Made by a program: the position numbers and the translations under genes
The notes under the pieces: generated by a model
Told to the model about the DNA's origin: nothing
Seen by the model: only the letters and a program-made list of their open reading frames with translations
Database searches by the model: none
Origin: Chondrilla cf. caribensis
Taxonomy: Eukaryota > Porifera > Demospongiae > Chondrillida > Chondrillidae
NCBI GenBank assembly: GCA_964020155.1
Contig: OZ026553.1
Location: 1,496,479-1,560,478 of the forward strand
Direction of reading: 5' to 3'
DNA length: 64,000 nucleotides
Part shown: positions 26,017-64,000 of the stretch, piece by piece
Layout of the letters: every line of letters starts with the position of its first letter
Numbering within the stretch: position 1 is the first letter of the stretch

Positions 26017-27418
26017 CGCACACACCATAATAAACCTTACATAAATCCAACCCAAAACACACGTATAACTCTCTCCATAACAACAGTAACACACATGTAC
26101 ACAGTCCATACCTAAGTCAGTGTCATTCAGGTCAAAGACGGACATTGGAGGTGTGGTCCTACCACCCCAGGATATCTCTACAGTAGGAGGACTCTCCACA
26201 TCCAGTGTGGTCACATTCACAAGAACAGGGAGTTTATGAGTTTCTCTAGCAATGTCAGTCTCCAAGGTGAAGTACTGTTCCTCCCTCACAGATTGCTTGG
26301 TTTCGTTGTACTTGTAGTCAGTGGAGGCATAGTGGACCCCAACCTGAGGTGAGGACACACAAGGAACAAACTGATTGACATTATGATCGCATTCTCACAT
26401 TAGAGGAAGAAGGTACATTTGACTATGCTACACTTGATACTGTATGCAGTAAATGGAGGTACATTTGACTATGCTACACTTGATACTGTATGCAGTAAAT
26501 GGAGGTTAGTCATCGAAATCTGAATTGAGGAAACCTCTGTAGTTTATAATAAAGCCATCTTGCATACTTGTTGAGGTGTAGATCAAAGGAAAAGCTGTGT
26601 GTACATATGTCATGTAGCACAGGTCAGTGATACAGTACAGGTCACCAGATAGGTTTCATTGTTAGGATTAATTGCGTGAGAACAAGACAGGAAATTAGTA
26701 AACACATTTCCTCTGCATATAATATGTTGTATTGGACTATGCCCATATTTACAGTATAAATTGTCTATCATTGACTACACCAGGGAGTTTGGATAGCAGA
26801 GGGTCTGGTTTCACCAGATTACTGCTCCCCCCATGCCACATGTGGATGTAAACAGACGTGGAAATGGTGCATAACACTGAAATAATTCCGTAAAACGATC
26901 ATGAACATAACCGTAAATGATGAGGTACAGATTCACCCTAGGTGTACTTCCCCAACGGTAGGTGAACGACTTGAACCCTGTCGTTTCCAACAAGTACTTC
27001 TATTTCAACTGGAAAACTGTCTTCTTCTGTCCACGGGTTGACCGGGGTTTTGCAGGCGATGGTATTCGCTCCCGAAAGAAACCTGTAAAGGGGAAATAAG
27101 TCAAAGATTCAAATGTGTCATCATAACACTTGGATAGACAGGACGGGACAGGACGATAATTATAGAGCTAGAGGTAGATAACTATTCTGTTCTCTATCTA
27201 TCGATATATACTTCGCCATTGTAAGTCTGAGTACCGACAGTCAAACGCTTACCATTAGACGACGAAGGGAATTTCACCAATAATATCCGGACGAGTACAG
27301 ACCGAGAGAAAGGTTCGATCCCGTAATAGTCACAAGTGTCTTCCCACCGATGCGTTCGTGCGAAGGGCGATCTCCGATAGAGAACGGACAACTGCCAGTG
27401 TTGTTCGATGACGTCCAT
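14550..27418 (-). CDS. PKHD1L1/CEMIP-like protein with cupredoxin domains (gene B)
   Basis: Modelled minus-strand exons: 27253-27418 (uncertain first exon), 26112-26343, 25124-25239, 24742-24793, 24462-24635, 23474-23645, 21609-21768, 21398-21451, 21281-21318, 20310-20516, 19808-19975, [18240-18274 + 19475-19513, interrupted], 17998-18117, 17058-17345, 16303-16374, 15269-15387, 14928-15069 and 14550-14777 (stop TAA). In order they encode a PKHD1L1-type beta domain, a jelly-roll-like segment, two blue-copper cupredoxins, a post-G8 segment, a beta-helix start (AEVGLLSHNVVIQG) and an end segment (WDQDGTLSGNVGGWV). The protein is probably extracellular. Phases agree at nearly every junction; exceptions are the 5' end, 24742/24635 and the exon split by a transposon. 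No clear signal peptide is found, so the 5' end may be incomplete. Confidence 0.6.
14928..15069 (-). CDS. Exon: start of the right-handed beta-helix
   Basis: It encodes AEVGLLSHNVVIQGSVLEDS and then FGAQVLIHRAGSHHPDK. 'R-A-E-V-G-L-L-x-x-N-V/I-V-I-x-G' is the hallmark after the G8 domain in PKHD1L1/CEMIP proteins. Phase 2 from exon 15269-15387 (…FIEI-R) continues exactly, and phase 0 leads to the terminal exon. Confidence 0.7.
15269..16374 (-). CDS. Exons following a (missing) G8 domain
   Basis: Exon 16303-16374 reads EPVDWVEGDNIVIAPTSKDG, the 'W-x-x-GD-x-I-V-I-A' motif that follows G8 domains. Exon 15269-15387 reads VGVVQSVEENGYRINLANAL and then THFGITETFDDGQFIEI. The intron between them carries a 774-bp TIR element. 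The G8 core that should precede 16374 was not found anywhere in 16375-17057 in either copy. Confidence 0.65.
15467..16240. mobile_element. 774-bp TIR element with 4-bp target duplication
   Basis: Inverted ends are gtggtagtcacaggtagaaa on the left and the reverse complement of ctacccgggactgccac on the right, matching for about 30 bp with a few mismatches. It is flanked by agat on both sides. Copy A at 3609-3612 has a single agat and no insert, so the empty site confirms both boundaries and the 4-bp duplication. No transposase frame is recognised. It lies in an intron of gene B. Confidence 0.9.
18275..19474. mobile_element. 1.2-kb TIR element inserted in a coding exon
   Basis: The termini are a perfect 18-bp inverted repeat, cgcatgtggaacatgtcc. 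Comparison with copy A (5548-5619) shows insertion into the 24-codon linker exon between cupredoxins 2 and 3, with a TG duplicated on both sides. The interior has no recognisable transposase. It contains a nested 20-bp inverted repeat (accgaggggggttttgattc) spanning about 19040-19170. The disrupted exon is phase 0-0. Confidence 0.85.
20570..20875. repeat. 18-bp minisatellite, copy B array
   Basis: About 17 units. The first six or so alternate aatatatgacc and aatgtatgacc variants, and the remainder match the copy A consensus aatataacctactggtac. It lies in the intron upstream of exon 20310-20516. Confidence 0.95.
21609..23645 (-). CDS. Jelly-roll-like segment exons (gene B)
   Basis: Exon 23474-23645 reads WHYNCYDFEDHV, then FIVLGMGFYF and STTLYFDDVAFVS. 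The preceding exon 24462-24635 reads YPYLCMAYKIPPGLSVVVPI. Together they resemble the 'LC-x-AYKIP ... W-H-x-x-C-x-D ... FW-I/F-DD-x-x-I/V-S' segments seen in large PKHD1-like proteins of protists and animals. Splitting of the Gln codon across 24462 and 23645 (CA|G) supports the junction. Exon 21609-21768 (RVPPSRPNGMALNTVD, CDYDIPLMAFLG) follows in phase 0. Confidence 0.6.
23750..23990. repeat. (CAA)n-containing minisatellite
   Basis: Four repeats of 'atgaggtgtccctatgccca' plus ctgtgcactacaacaacaac, with variable (CAA)n lengths. Intronic. Confidence 0.9.
25124..26343 (-). CDS. PKHD1L1-type beta-domain exons (gene B)
   Basis: Exon 26112-26343 (phase 0 in, 1 out) reads VGVHYASTDYKYNET, then PTVEISWGGRTTPPMSVFDL. 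Exon 25124-25239 continues the split Val codon (G|TG) with EKRIMDLFRAECEFEQTD and FDFELGTAWPKWSG. The pattern 'f-x-L-x-f-x-G-x-x-T-x-P-i ... W-x-V-x-F' is a repeated module in PKHD1/PKHD1L1-like proteins. Splice junctions match in phase. I know the module only by pattern. Confidence 0.6.
25478..25947 (+). mobile_element. Short hAT-like element encoding a BED-type zinc finger fragment
   Basis: The ends tagtgttgccacgata and tatcgtggcaacacta are inverted. They are flanked by gtacacac and ttacacac, an 8-bp near-identical target duplication typical of hAT elements. On the plus strand, 25656-25850 encodes KSAIWKHFGFPADSTSTITD, then KKKTICQFCQAV, matching the start of a BED zinc finger (W-x-x-F, C-x2-C). 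No catalytic domain follows, so it is non-autonomous. It lies in an intron of gene B. Confidence 0.8.
25957..26010. repeat. (AC)n microsatellite
   Basis: It directly abuts the hAT-like element in the intron downstream of exon 26112-26343. Confidence 0.95.
26412..26790. repeat. Short tandem duplication and third copy of an intronic repeat
   Basis: A unit of about 47 bp (ggtacatttgactatgctac …) is present twice at 26412-26506. Bases 26570-26790 match parts of 10360-10560 and 22010-22200 (agcacaggtcagtgatacag). This piece therefore exists once more outside the 8-kb duplication. Confidence 0.8.
26940..27082 (-). pseudogene. IPT/TIG-like exon remnant with a frameshift
   Basis: After an acceptor (tttacag) at 27082, one frame reads SGANTIACKTPVNPW, then FPVEIEVLVGND. 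The frame shifted by one base then reads FKSFTYRWGSTPRVN. Together they look like one IPT/TIG domain, which is common in PKHD1L1-like proteins. No single open frame spans both halves, and neither frame matches the phase of the candidate first exon. A true frameshift, a sequencing indel or an unrecognised splice could explain it. Confidence 0.45.
27253..27418 (-). CDS. Candidate first coding exon of gene B
   Basis: It has an ATG at 27418 and a strong donor (gtaagc) after 55 codons. It begins MDVIEQHWQLSVLY and is followed by charged residues. It lies back to back with the plus-strand NCAPH2-like transcript. There is no signal peptide, and phase 1 at the donor does not continue into the IPT-like exon, so its membership in gene B is tentative. 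Confidence 0.35.
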
Positions 27419-27511
27419 TGAACGGAAACAATGCCTCATATCCGACGTCATCACGTGACCGCGGAGTTCTGAGATTGAAGAAGACGTTTGATTGTTCTAC
27501 TTCACTTGAAG
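27412..27511 (+). promoter_or_regulatory. Divergent promoter / shared 5' exon, copy 1
   Basis: A plus-strand exon ends gacgtttgattgttctactt, then cacttgaag|gtatgt. The sequence from about 27478 to 27590, donor included, is homologous to 61610-61720. No in-frame ATG precedes the donor at either place, so it may be 5' untranslated sequence or lack its true start. The minus-strand ATG at 27418 lies within a few bases, indicating a compact bidirectional promoter. Confidence 0.55.
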
Positions 27512-27697
27512 GTATGTTTACAAGTGTTTTGACGTGGCTGTATCGACGAGTACCCAATACAACCATAAGTACTTCTAGTAAATCATATTCACACCACAAT
27601 TGTTGTCACCTTTGTGATATTGTGTTGCTGTTTAGTTGGAGATACTACTGCCAAACATTCATATTACATAGTATCCTGTATACATTGTATATAGTAT

Positions 27698-27790
27698 CCT
27701 GACATATCCCAACACACTGTATATAGTATCCTGACATATCCTGACACCCTGTATATAGTATCCTGACATATCCTGACACCCTGTATATCC
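27698..27790. repeat. Short tandem repeat (tatagtatcctgacatatcc)
   Basis: Three units of about 33 bp lie in the intron before exon 27812-27891. Confidence 0.85.
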
Positions 27791-27811
27791 ATTATTGTTA
27801 TTCTGTGTCAG

Positions 27812-28469
27812 GTTTCAATGTGTCTGTAGACACTACTGCCAAACATTCAGGACTTGTACAAAGTTATGAGGAACTGGTCAGGGACTATGTGGTGAGTGGT
27901 CCTCACATTCACTGTGGACTTGTGTGCACTGCATACCAACAATTGTACTGTAGTACTTATGTGTACCATAGCAATCACACACAACTGAACATCTTCCCTA
28001 CATAAGGCTGCTGTACAATCACCCATACTGTGTACATTCCACTGCTAGCCCAAAACATGGATCATATGTTTGTATTCACATACATACATGTGTTGTGTAC
28101 AGTGAATGTCTTTGTGTATTCTGTTCATCCTCACTACATCCAATACTGAAACTACCCCTTCATCTGTACATTATGTGCAATACCTACCTGTTCATGTACA
28201 TACACATACTCTGAGGGCTCCCTACTGCACAGTAACAAGGCTCAGCACCACACAGGGTGTGTTAGGTGTGGAGAAGGAATATTTTGTATACAAGGTATTC
28301 CTAACATGCTACAGGAGCAGACCCTAGTACAAGCTCACACCTATGCTCAAGAAACTGACCTGTCAAAGAGAGTTCAGGAATGGGACGATCGTATCAGACC
28401 ACAACTCCAGGAAGAGGTGAGCTGTTGTGTATGTGTGAACGTATGCATGTAGTACGTGCATGCACGCAT

Positions 28470-28539
<70 letters not shown>

Positions 28540-29117
28540 TGCGTTCTCTAGGTCATTATGACAGGATGTTTACAACAACAGGTCTCCCAGTTAGTAAACA
28601 CACATATCAGTCTGTTCTGCAGTGTCTCCTGGCTGCAGTGGCTAACTCAATACTCTCAACACTAGCCTGGCTAACAGGTCTCACAGTTATCAGTCTGTTC
28701 TGCAGTGTCTGTTCACATCTTTATTTGTTCATTTGTCTTATTTCTCCACAGGACAGTCATCCTCCATTTGACATACACACCTACGGCTCTCAGATAGTAG
28801 AGGATCTAGATCAGTCCATGCAACAAACAGGTAAACTACTATAGCATGTATCTGGGAAGTAGGAGTGTTACTGTGAATATGTGTGTACAGACTCAGGGTT
28901 TGTGTTGGGGTGTTTCCAGGGGCAGTATTGCTGAGTCAGCATTCACACATGTATCACTGTACATCTGTGTATATACAGTACATGTTGTGTGTGTACCTCT
29001 CTCAAGTGGTCTTCTAATTTTCCTTCTGTAGAATCTGAATGGATTCCATTTGGAGATCTTGTTTGTGGGAAAAACCGTTATGACATATGTCGGACATTTT
29101 CAGCCATGTTACAGCTG
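27812..29117 (+). CDS. NCAPH2: Condensin-2 complex subunit H2 (C-terminal exons)
   Basis: Exons 27812-27891, 28315-28416, 28752-28830 and 29032-29117 have strong splice sites and matching phases. They encode VQSYEELVRDYV; AQETDLSKRVQEWDDRIRPQ; HPPFDIHTYGSQIVEDLD; and FGDLVCGKNRYDICRTFSAM-LQL. These match the conserved C-terminus of NCAPH2 (SYEDLV, 'L-S-R-V-x-x-W-x-x-x-I-x-P', HxPFDIHTYG, FxxLVxGxxxYExCRxxLxSLQL). NCAPH2 is the kleisin-associated subunit of condensin II, used in mitotic chromosome compaction. Only about 110 residues of a roughly 600-residue protein are present. The upstream exon (27412-27511) joins in phase 1 but has no ATG. It is probably a 5'-truncated copy. A final exon may start at 29625. 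Confidence 0.8.
28472..28680 (+). repeat. (AC)n-headed dispersed repeat, copy 2
   Basis: (AC)n at 28472-28537 is followed by ggtcattatgacaggatgtt and gttctgcagtgtctcctggc. It is the same family as at 13.5, 40.2 and 49.3 kb, here in an NCAPH2 intron. Confidence 0.8.
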
Positions 29118-29139
29118 GTGAGTGAGCGAGTACATCAGG

Positions 29140-29243
29140 TACACACTCCTACTACCATCTCTCATGTACACACTCCTACTACCATCTCTCATGTACACAC
29201 TCCTACTACCATCTCTCATGTACACACTCCTACTACCATCTCT
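29140..29243. repeat. 27-bp tandem repeat, four units
   Basis: Units 'tacacactcctactaccatc' plus tctcatg, followed by AT-rich and (ATA)-rich DNA up to about 29540. Intron or 3' region of the NCAPH2-like gene. Confidence 0.9.
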
Positions 29244-29624
29244 AATAATATATAATTATATATATAATTATATATATTATATATATTTTAATTTAATATA
29301 CGTATGTAATACAATATTAATTATTATTATTATTTTAATAATAATGCAAACCGCTCAAATTTATAATTATACATACAAATTAATTAATTTTTCCCATTAA
29401 TCATAATAATACATACTTCAATTAGTATAACAGAGAAAAATGAACACTACTACTAATAACGATAATAATACACATAATATTATAATAACAATAATGATAA
29501 AGATAATTATAATAATAGCAATAACAATGATGATACACAGTAATAATACTACTACCAAACCAGTAATACTAACCCAACACTACATGTGCCATGACTACAA
29601 TACTACAATCTCATGTACATACAG

Positions 29625-29689
29625 GATGTATGGAATAAGGTGACCATGACAACAGTACATTGTCATCACAGGAGAGGCGACGAACAGTG

Positions 29690-29690
<1 letters not shown>
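29625..29690 (+). CDS. Possible last exon of the NCAPH2-like gene
   Basis: A good acceptor (catgtacatacag) precedes an open frame DVWNKVTMTTVHCHHRRGDE that runs on into the antisense of the death-domain exon. The expected NCAPH2 ending ('V-D-T-M-x-L-x-L-L-x-x-x-R') is only weakly recalled. If real, the two genes overlap tail to tail. Confidence 0.25.
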
Positions 29691-61429
<31,739 letters not shown>

Positions 61430-61647
61430 TTTGGGACTCGGGTGTTTATGGTGGGTGTTCCCCAAAGGGTCTAGTCAGGCCAGACCCTTCCCCAAACATA
61501 CATCATCGACCACGTGTCCACAAGATAATGTGAGACTGAAGAAGACGTTTGAATGTTCTGCTTCGAACTCTTATGCAAAACACGCATCATCGGACCACGT
61601 GTCCACAGGAGAATGAAGAACGTTTGATTGTTCTACTTCACTTGAAG
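61430..61647 (+). promoter_or_regulatory. Divergent promoter / shared 5' exon, copy 2
   Basis: It begins next to the minus-strand ATG. It carries two versions of the aagaagacgtttga-tgttct segment and ends ttctacttcacttgaag|gta, as at 27511. Stops precede the donor in frame, so it is probably 5' UTR of a plus-strand gene. Two near-identical ccacgtgtccaca motifs (E-box-like cacgtg) lie at about 61510 and 61592. Confidence 0.5.
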
Positions 61648-62235
61648 GTATGTTTACAAGTGTTCTGACGTGGTTCTGTACCGACGAGTACCCAATACAC
61701 CCATAAGTACTTCTAGTATTGACTACACACTCAGTCTAATCTTAGTCTGTCGTAAATTCTCTGGATGGGCCAAATTCTCAGTCTTCGTCTGTATGATGCG
61801 ATCCAGTGTAGTGGACTCCTTATCAGCATCTCAACCTGATCAGTGCACTTTTCCGCACTAAATCTATACGACCTCTGTGATAATAGCTAATGTAGGCGAT
61901 GATCTAAACCTGACCGTCTGGAATTATTTTAATCTCTGAATCATTAGCGACTCGTTCCTGTTCGCTCTATATAACTGTCGGCTCCACGTGTCCGTCCAGC
62001 TATTGGTAGAGCGTTCCCCGAGTAGTGTGAGCCTCGTCTCAATGTCTACTTGACGTGTACGAGACTAGTTCGTGAACGAGTACATGCATTTCTGGTTTTG
62101 TGCTGATGTCAACTTGGTGGGTAGAGAGTCACTTCTGAGTCTGGCAGTAGTTAACAATATTCATATTATGTTATTTAATGACATTCATATATTGTTTAAT
62201 GATATTCATTATGTTGCTATCTATTCTATTGTTAG

Positions 62236-62590
62236 GTGTCAGTGATTATCAAACCAGGTCACCTCCTCAGACTGTTGTTTGGCCCAGGAGCAGGGGAATG
62301 TGAGACCAAGTATGTACAGTAGGTATTGTGTGCTTGTGTATGTATGTGTGTACATGTGTGTACTGTGTGCATGCACACATACATTGTAGAGGACTTCATT
62401 CACAGGGGACATAGGAATAGTGTGTGCTACGTTCTGCTAGATGTGCACACGTACACCTTACAGTATATGTGACTGATGAGAGGTTTTACATCATGTTGTG
62501 CTGAAATTGTGTTTTGTGGATTTGTAGCAAGTTTGTTGTAAGGACCGTGGTCGTGATAGCAAATATAGACAGTCCTTGTCATATCCCAAG
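62236..62590 (+). CDS. Two exons of an unrecognised plus-strand gene
   Basis: Exon 62236-62309 (VSVIIKPGHLLRLLFGPGAG-ECET) and exon 62528-62590 (KFVVRTVVVIANIDSPCHIP) have good splice sites and join through a split Asn codon (AA|C). The gene is probably transcribed from the 61.5-kb promoter and continues beyond the window. I do not recognise the family. Confidence 0.45.
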
Positions 62591-62895
62591 GTATATTTTG
62601 ATGTAGACCCTCTCTGGTGTAATTTATGACAACAATTCACCTCTTCTGTGTGTGGTCTTCAATCCTGATGTTCACTCTGTAATACTGTAGGTATCCCACA
62701 TGAAAATGACTAGCTTGTACATCCTTGTCACCATGTTGTACAAGGATGTGACAAAGATGTGACAAGGGTGTACATTAGGTTGGATGAGGTCATGCCAAAT
62801 TGTACACATTTCAAGGTTGTTTGGTTCAAACTGCTTCCTTGTACACAACCTTGTACAAATTGTACAACCTGTACATGACCTTGTCATTTTCATGT
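62591..62895. other. Non-coding, imperfect inverted repeat
   Basis: Bases 62698-62894 begin cacatgaaaatgac and end gtcattttcatg, with several ttgtacaa and acaaggatgtgacaa motifs between. It may be a small foldback element. Confidence 0.4.
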
Positions 62896-62896
62896 A

Positions 62897-63626
62897 AGAT
62901 ATTCCAGTAGTGAGGGTACATGTACCTACACACAGTAGAGAGTCCTCCTGTTAACAAGTACATACGTAGGTATATTCCAGTAGTGAGGGTACATGTGCCT
63001 ACACACAGTAGAGAGTCCTCCTGCTAACAAGTACATACGTAGGTATATTCCAGTAGTAAGGGTGCATGTACCTACACACAGTAGAGAGTCCTCCTATTAA
63101 CAAGTACATACGTACGTAGGTATATTCCAGTAGTGAGGGTACATGTGCCTACACACAGTAGAGAGTCCTCCTGCTAACAAGTACATACATAGGTATATTC
63201 CAGTAGTAAGGGTACATGTACCTACACACAGTAGAGAGTCCTCCTGCTAACAAGTACATACGTAGGTATATTCCAGTAGTGAGGGTGCATGTACCTACAC
63301 ACAGTAGAGAGTCCTCCTGCTAACAAGTACATACGTTGGTATATTCCAGTAGTGAGGGTACATGTACCTACACACAGTAGAGAGTCCTCCTGCTAACAAG
63401 TACATACGTAGGTATATTCCAGTAGTGAGGGTACATGTACCTACACACAGTAGAGAGTCCTCCTGCTAACAAGTGCATACGTAGGTATATTCCAGTAGTG
63501 AGGGTACATGTACCTACACACAGTAGAGAGTCCTCCTGCTAACAAATACACACGTAGGTATATTCCAGTAGTGAGGGTACTTGTACCTACACACAGTAGA
63601 GAGTCCTCCTGCTAACAAGTACATAC
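62897..63626. repeat. 73-bp minisatellite, about 10 units
   Basis: Head-to-tail units, each containing tattccagtagtgagggtac, then cacacagtagagagtcctcc and aacaagtacatacgtaggta. Unit spacing is 73 bp, with few variants (occasional extra acgt). Confidence 0.97.
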
Positions 63627-64000
63627 AGTGAACTCTCCTTAATCTGGCCACCAGTGGTGATCCTATTTCTAAAGGAAATGTAGGTTAAATGTATGATCTA
63701 TTTTGATACACCATGGTTCATAACCGTAACCTATGTACTTCTGTGTGCTTGTGTGTATTGACTGATATGTAACAGTTGAATCTCTCTTGTTCTGTACATG
63801 GACTGTACTGGTAACCAGTGATTAGTTGACCACAGAGGTACTCTCACTCAAGTAATTGCTAACAAGATCTTCAGGTGCTCTTCTTTGCTCTAGTTCTGAG
63901 TCTTCCAAACTTTCAATCCTGTCATTTGTCATCAGTGTACCTAACCTGTAGTTTAAATAACAGATAGATAAGGTGTGTGGGTGGCTGGGCTGTTATAGCT
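63627..64000. other. Non-coding window end
   Basis: It starts with cagtgaactctccttaatct, which resembles a TIR end whose partner would lie outside the window. No exon is recognised. Confidence 0.3.

Noticed and set aside
62897..63626. CRISPR-like array
   Set aside because: The 73-bp units are contiguous, without unique spacers. This is a eukaryotic minisatellite. The same applies to the 18-bp and 188-bp arrays.

Overview
This is animal (metazoan) nuclear DNA. Its features are multi-exon genes with GT-AG introns, long (AC)n tracts, satellites, many terminal-inverted-repeat (TIR) elements and a complete Ty3/gypsy-type LTR retrotransposon. The gene types (a PKHD1L1/G8-like protein carrying phytocyanin-type cupredoxin domains, a Roc-COR-like GTPase with a C-terminal death domain, and a condensin-II H2 fragment) point to an early-branching animal, possibly a sponge. 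That placement is inference. Exons were modelled by hand from splice signals, reading phase and protein-family patterns; there is no transcript support.

Layout. (1) 1-2.1 kb: a satellite of about 188 bp, an (AC)n tract and one cupredoxin-like exon. (2) 3.4-27.4 kb, minus strand: a PKHD1L1/CEMIP-like gene. Its 5' exons lie at 27.4-23.5 kb. A block of about ten exons, including the cupredoxins, is present twice: copy B at 15.2-23.3 kb and copy A at 3.35-11.47 kb. A second array of the same satellite (11.5-12.85 kb) lies between them. Copy B leads in phase to a terminal exon with a stop at 14550. Copy A has three cupredoxins. Copy B has two, and a 1.2-kb TIR element sits inside one of its exons. 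(3) 27.4-29.7 kb, plus strand: C-terminal exons of condensin-II subunit H2 (NCAPH2), divergent from the PKHD1L1-like gene. (4) 29.69-61.43 kb, minus strand: a phase-consistent 12-exon gene of about 1273 residues. It has short phase 1-1 module exons, a P-loop GTPase, a COR-like region and a death domain. Its introns hold many transposons. (5) 49.65-55.80 kb: the LTR retrotransposon, in an intron of that gene and in the same orientation, with nearly identical LTRs and a paralogous empty site. (6) 61.4-64 kb, plus strand: the start of another gene with two unrecognised exons, then a 73-bp minisatellite.

The two divergent gene pairs (27.4 kb and 61.4 kb) share a homologous 5' exon and donor site on the plus strand, so at least one promoter/first-exon segment has been duplicated. 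The main items of interest are the cupredoxin-bearing PKHD1L1-like gene with its exon-block duplication, and the modular GTPase/death-domain gene, which resembles an intracellular immune or cell-death receptor.
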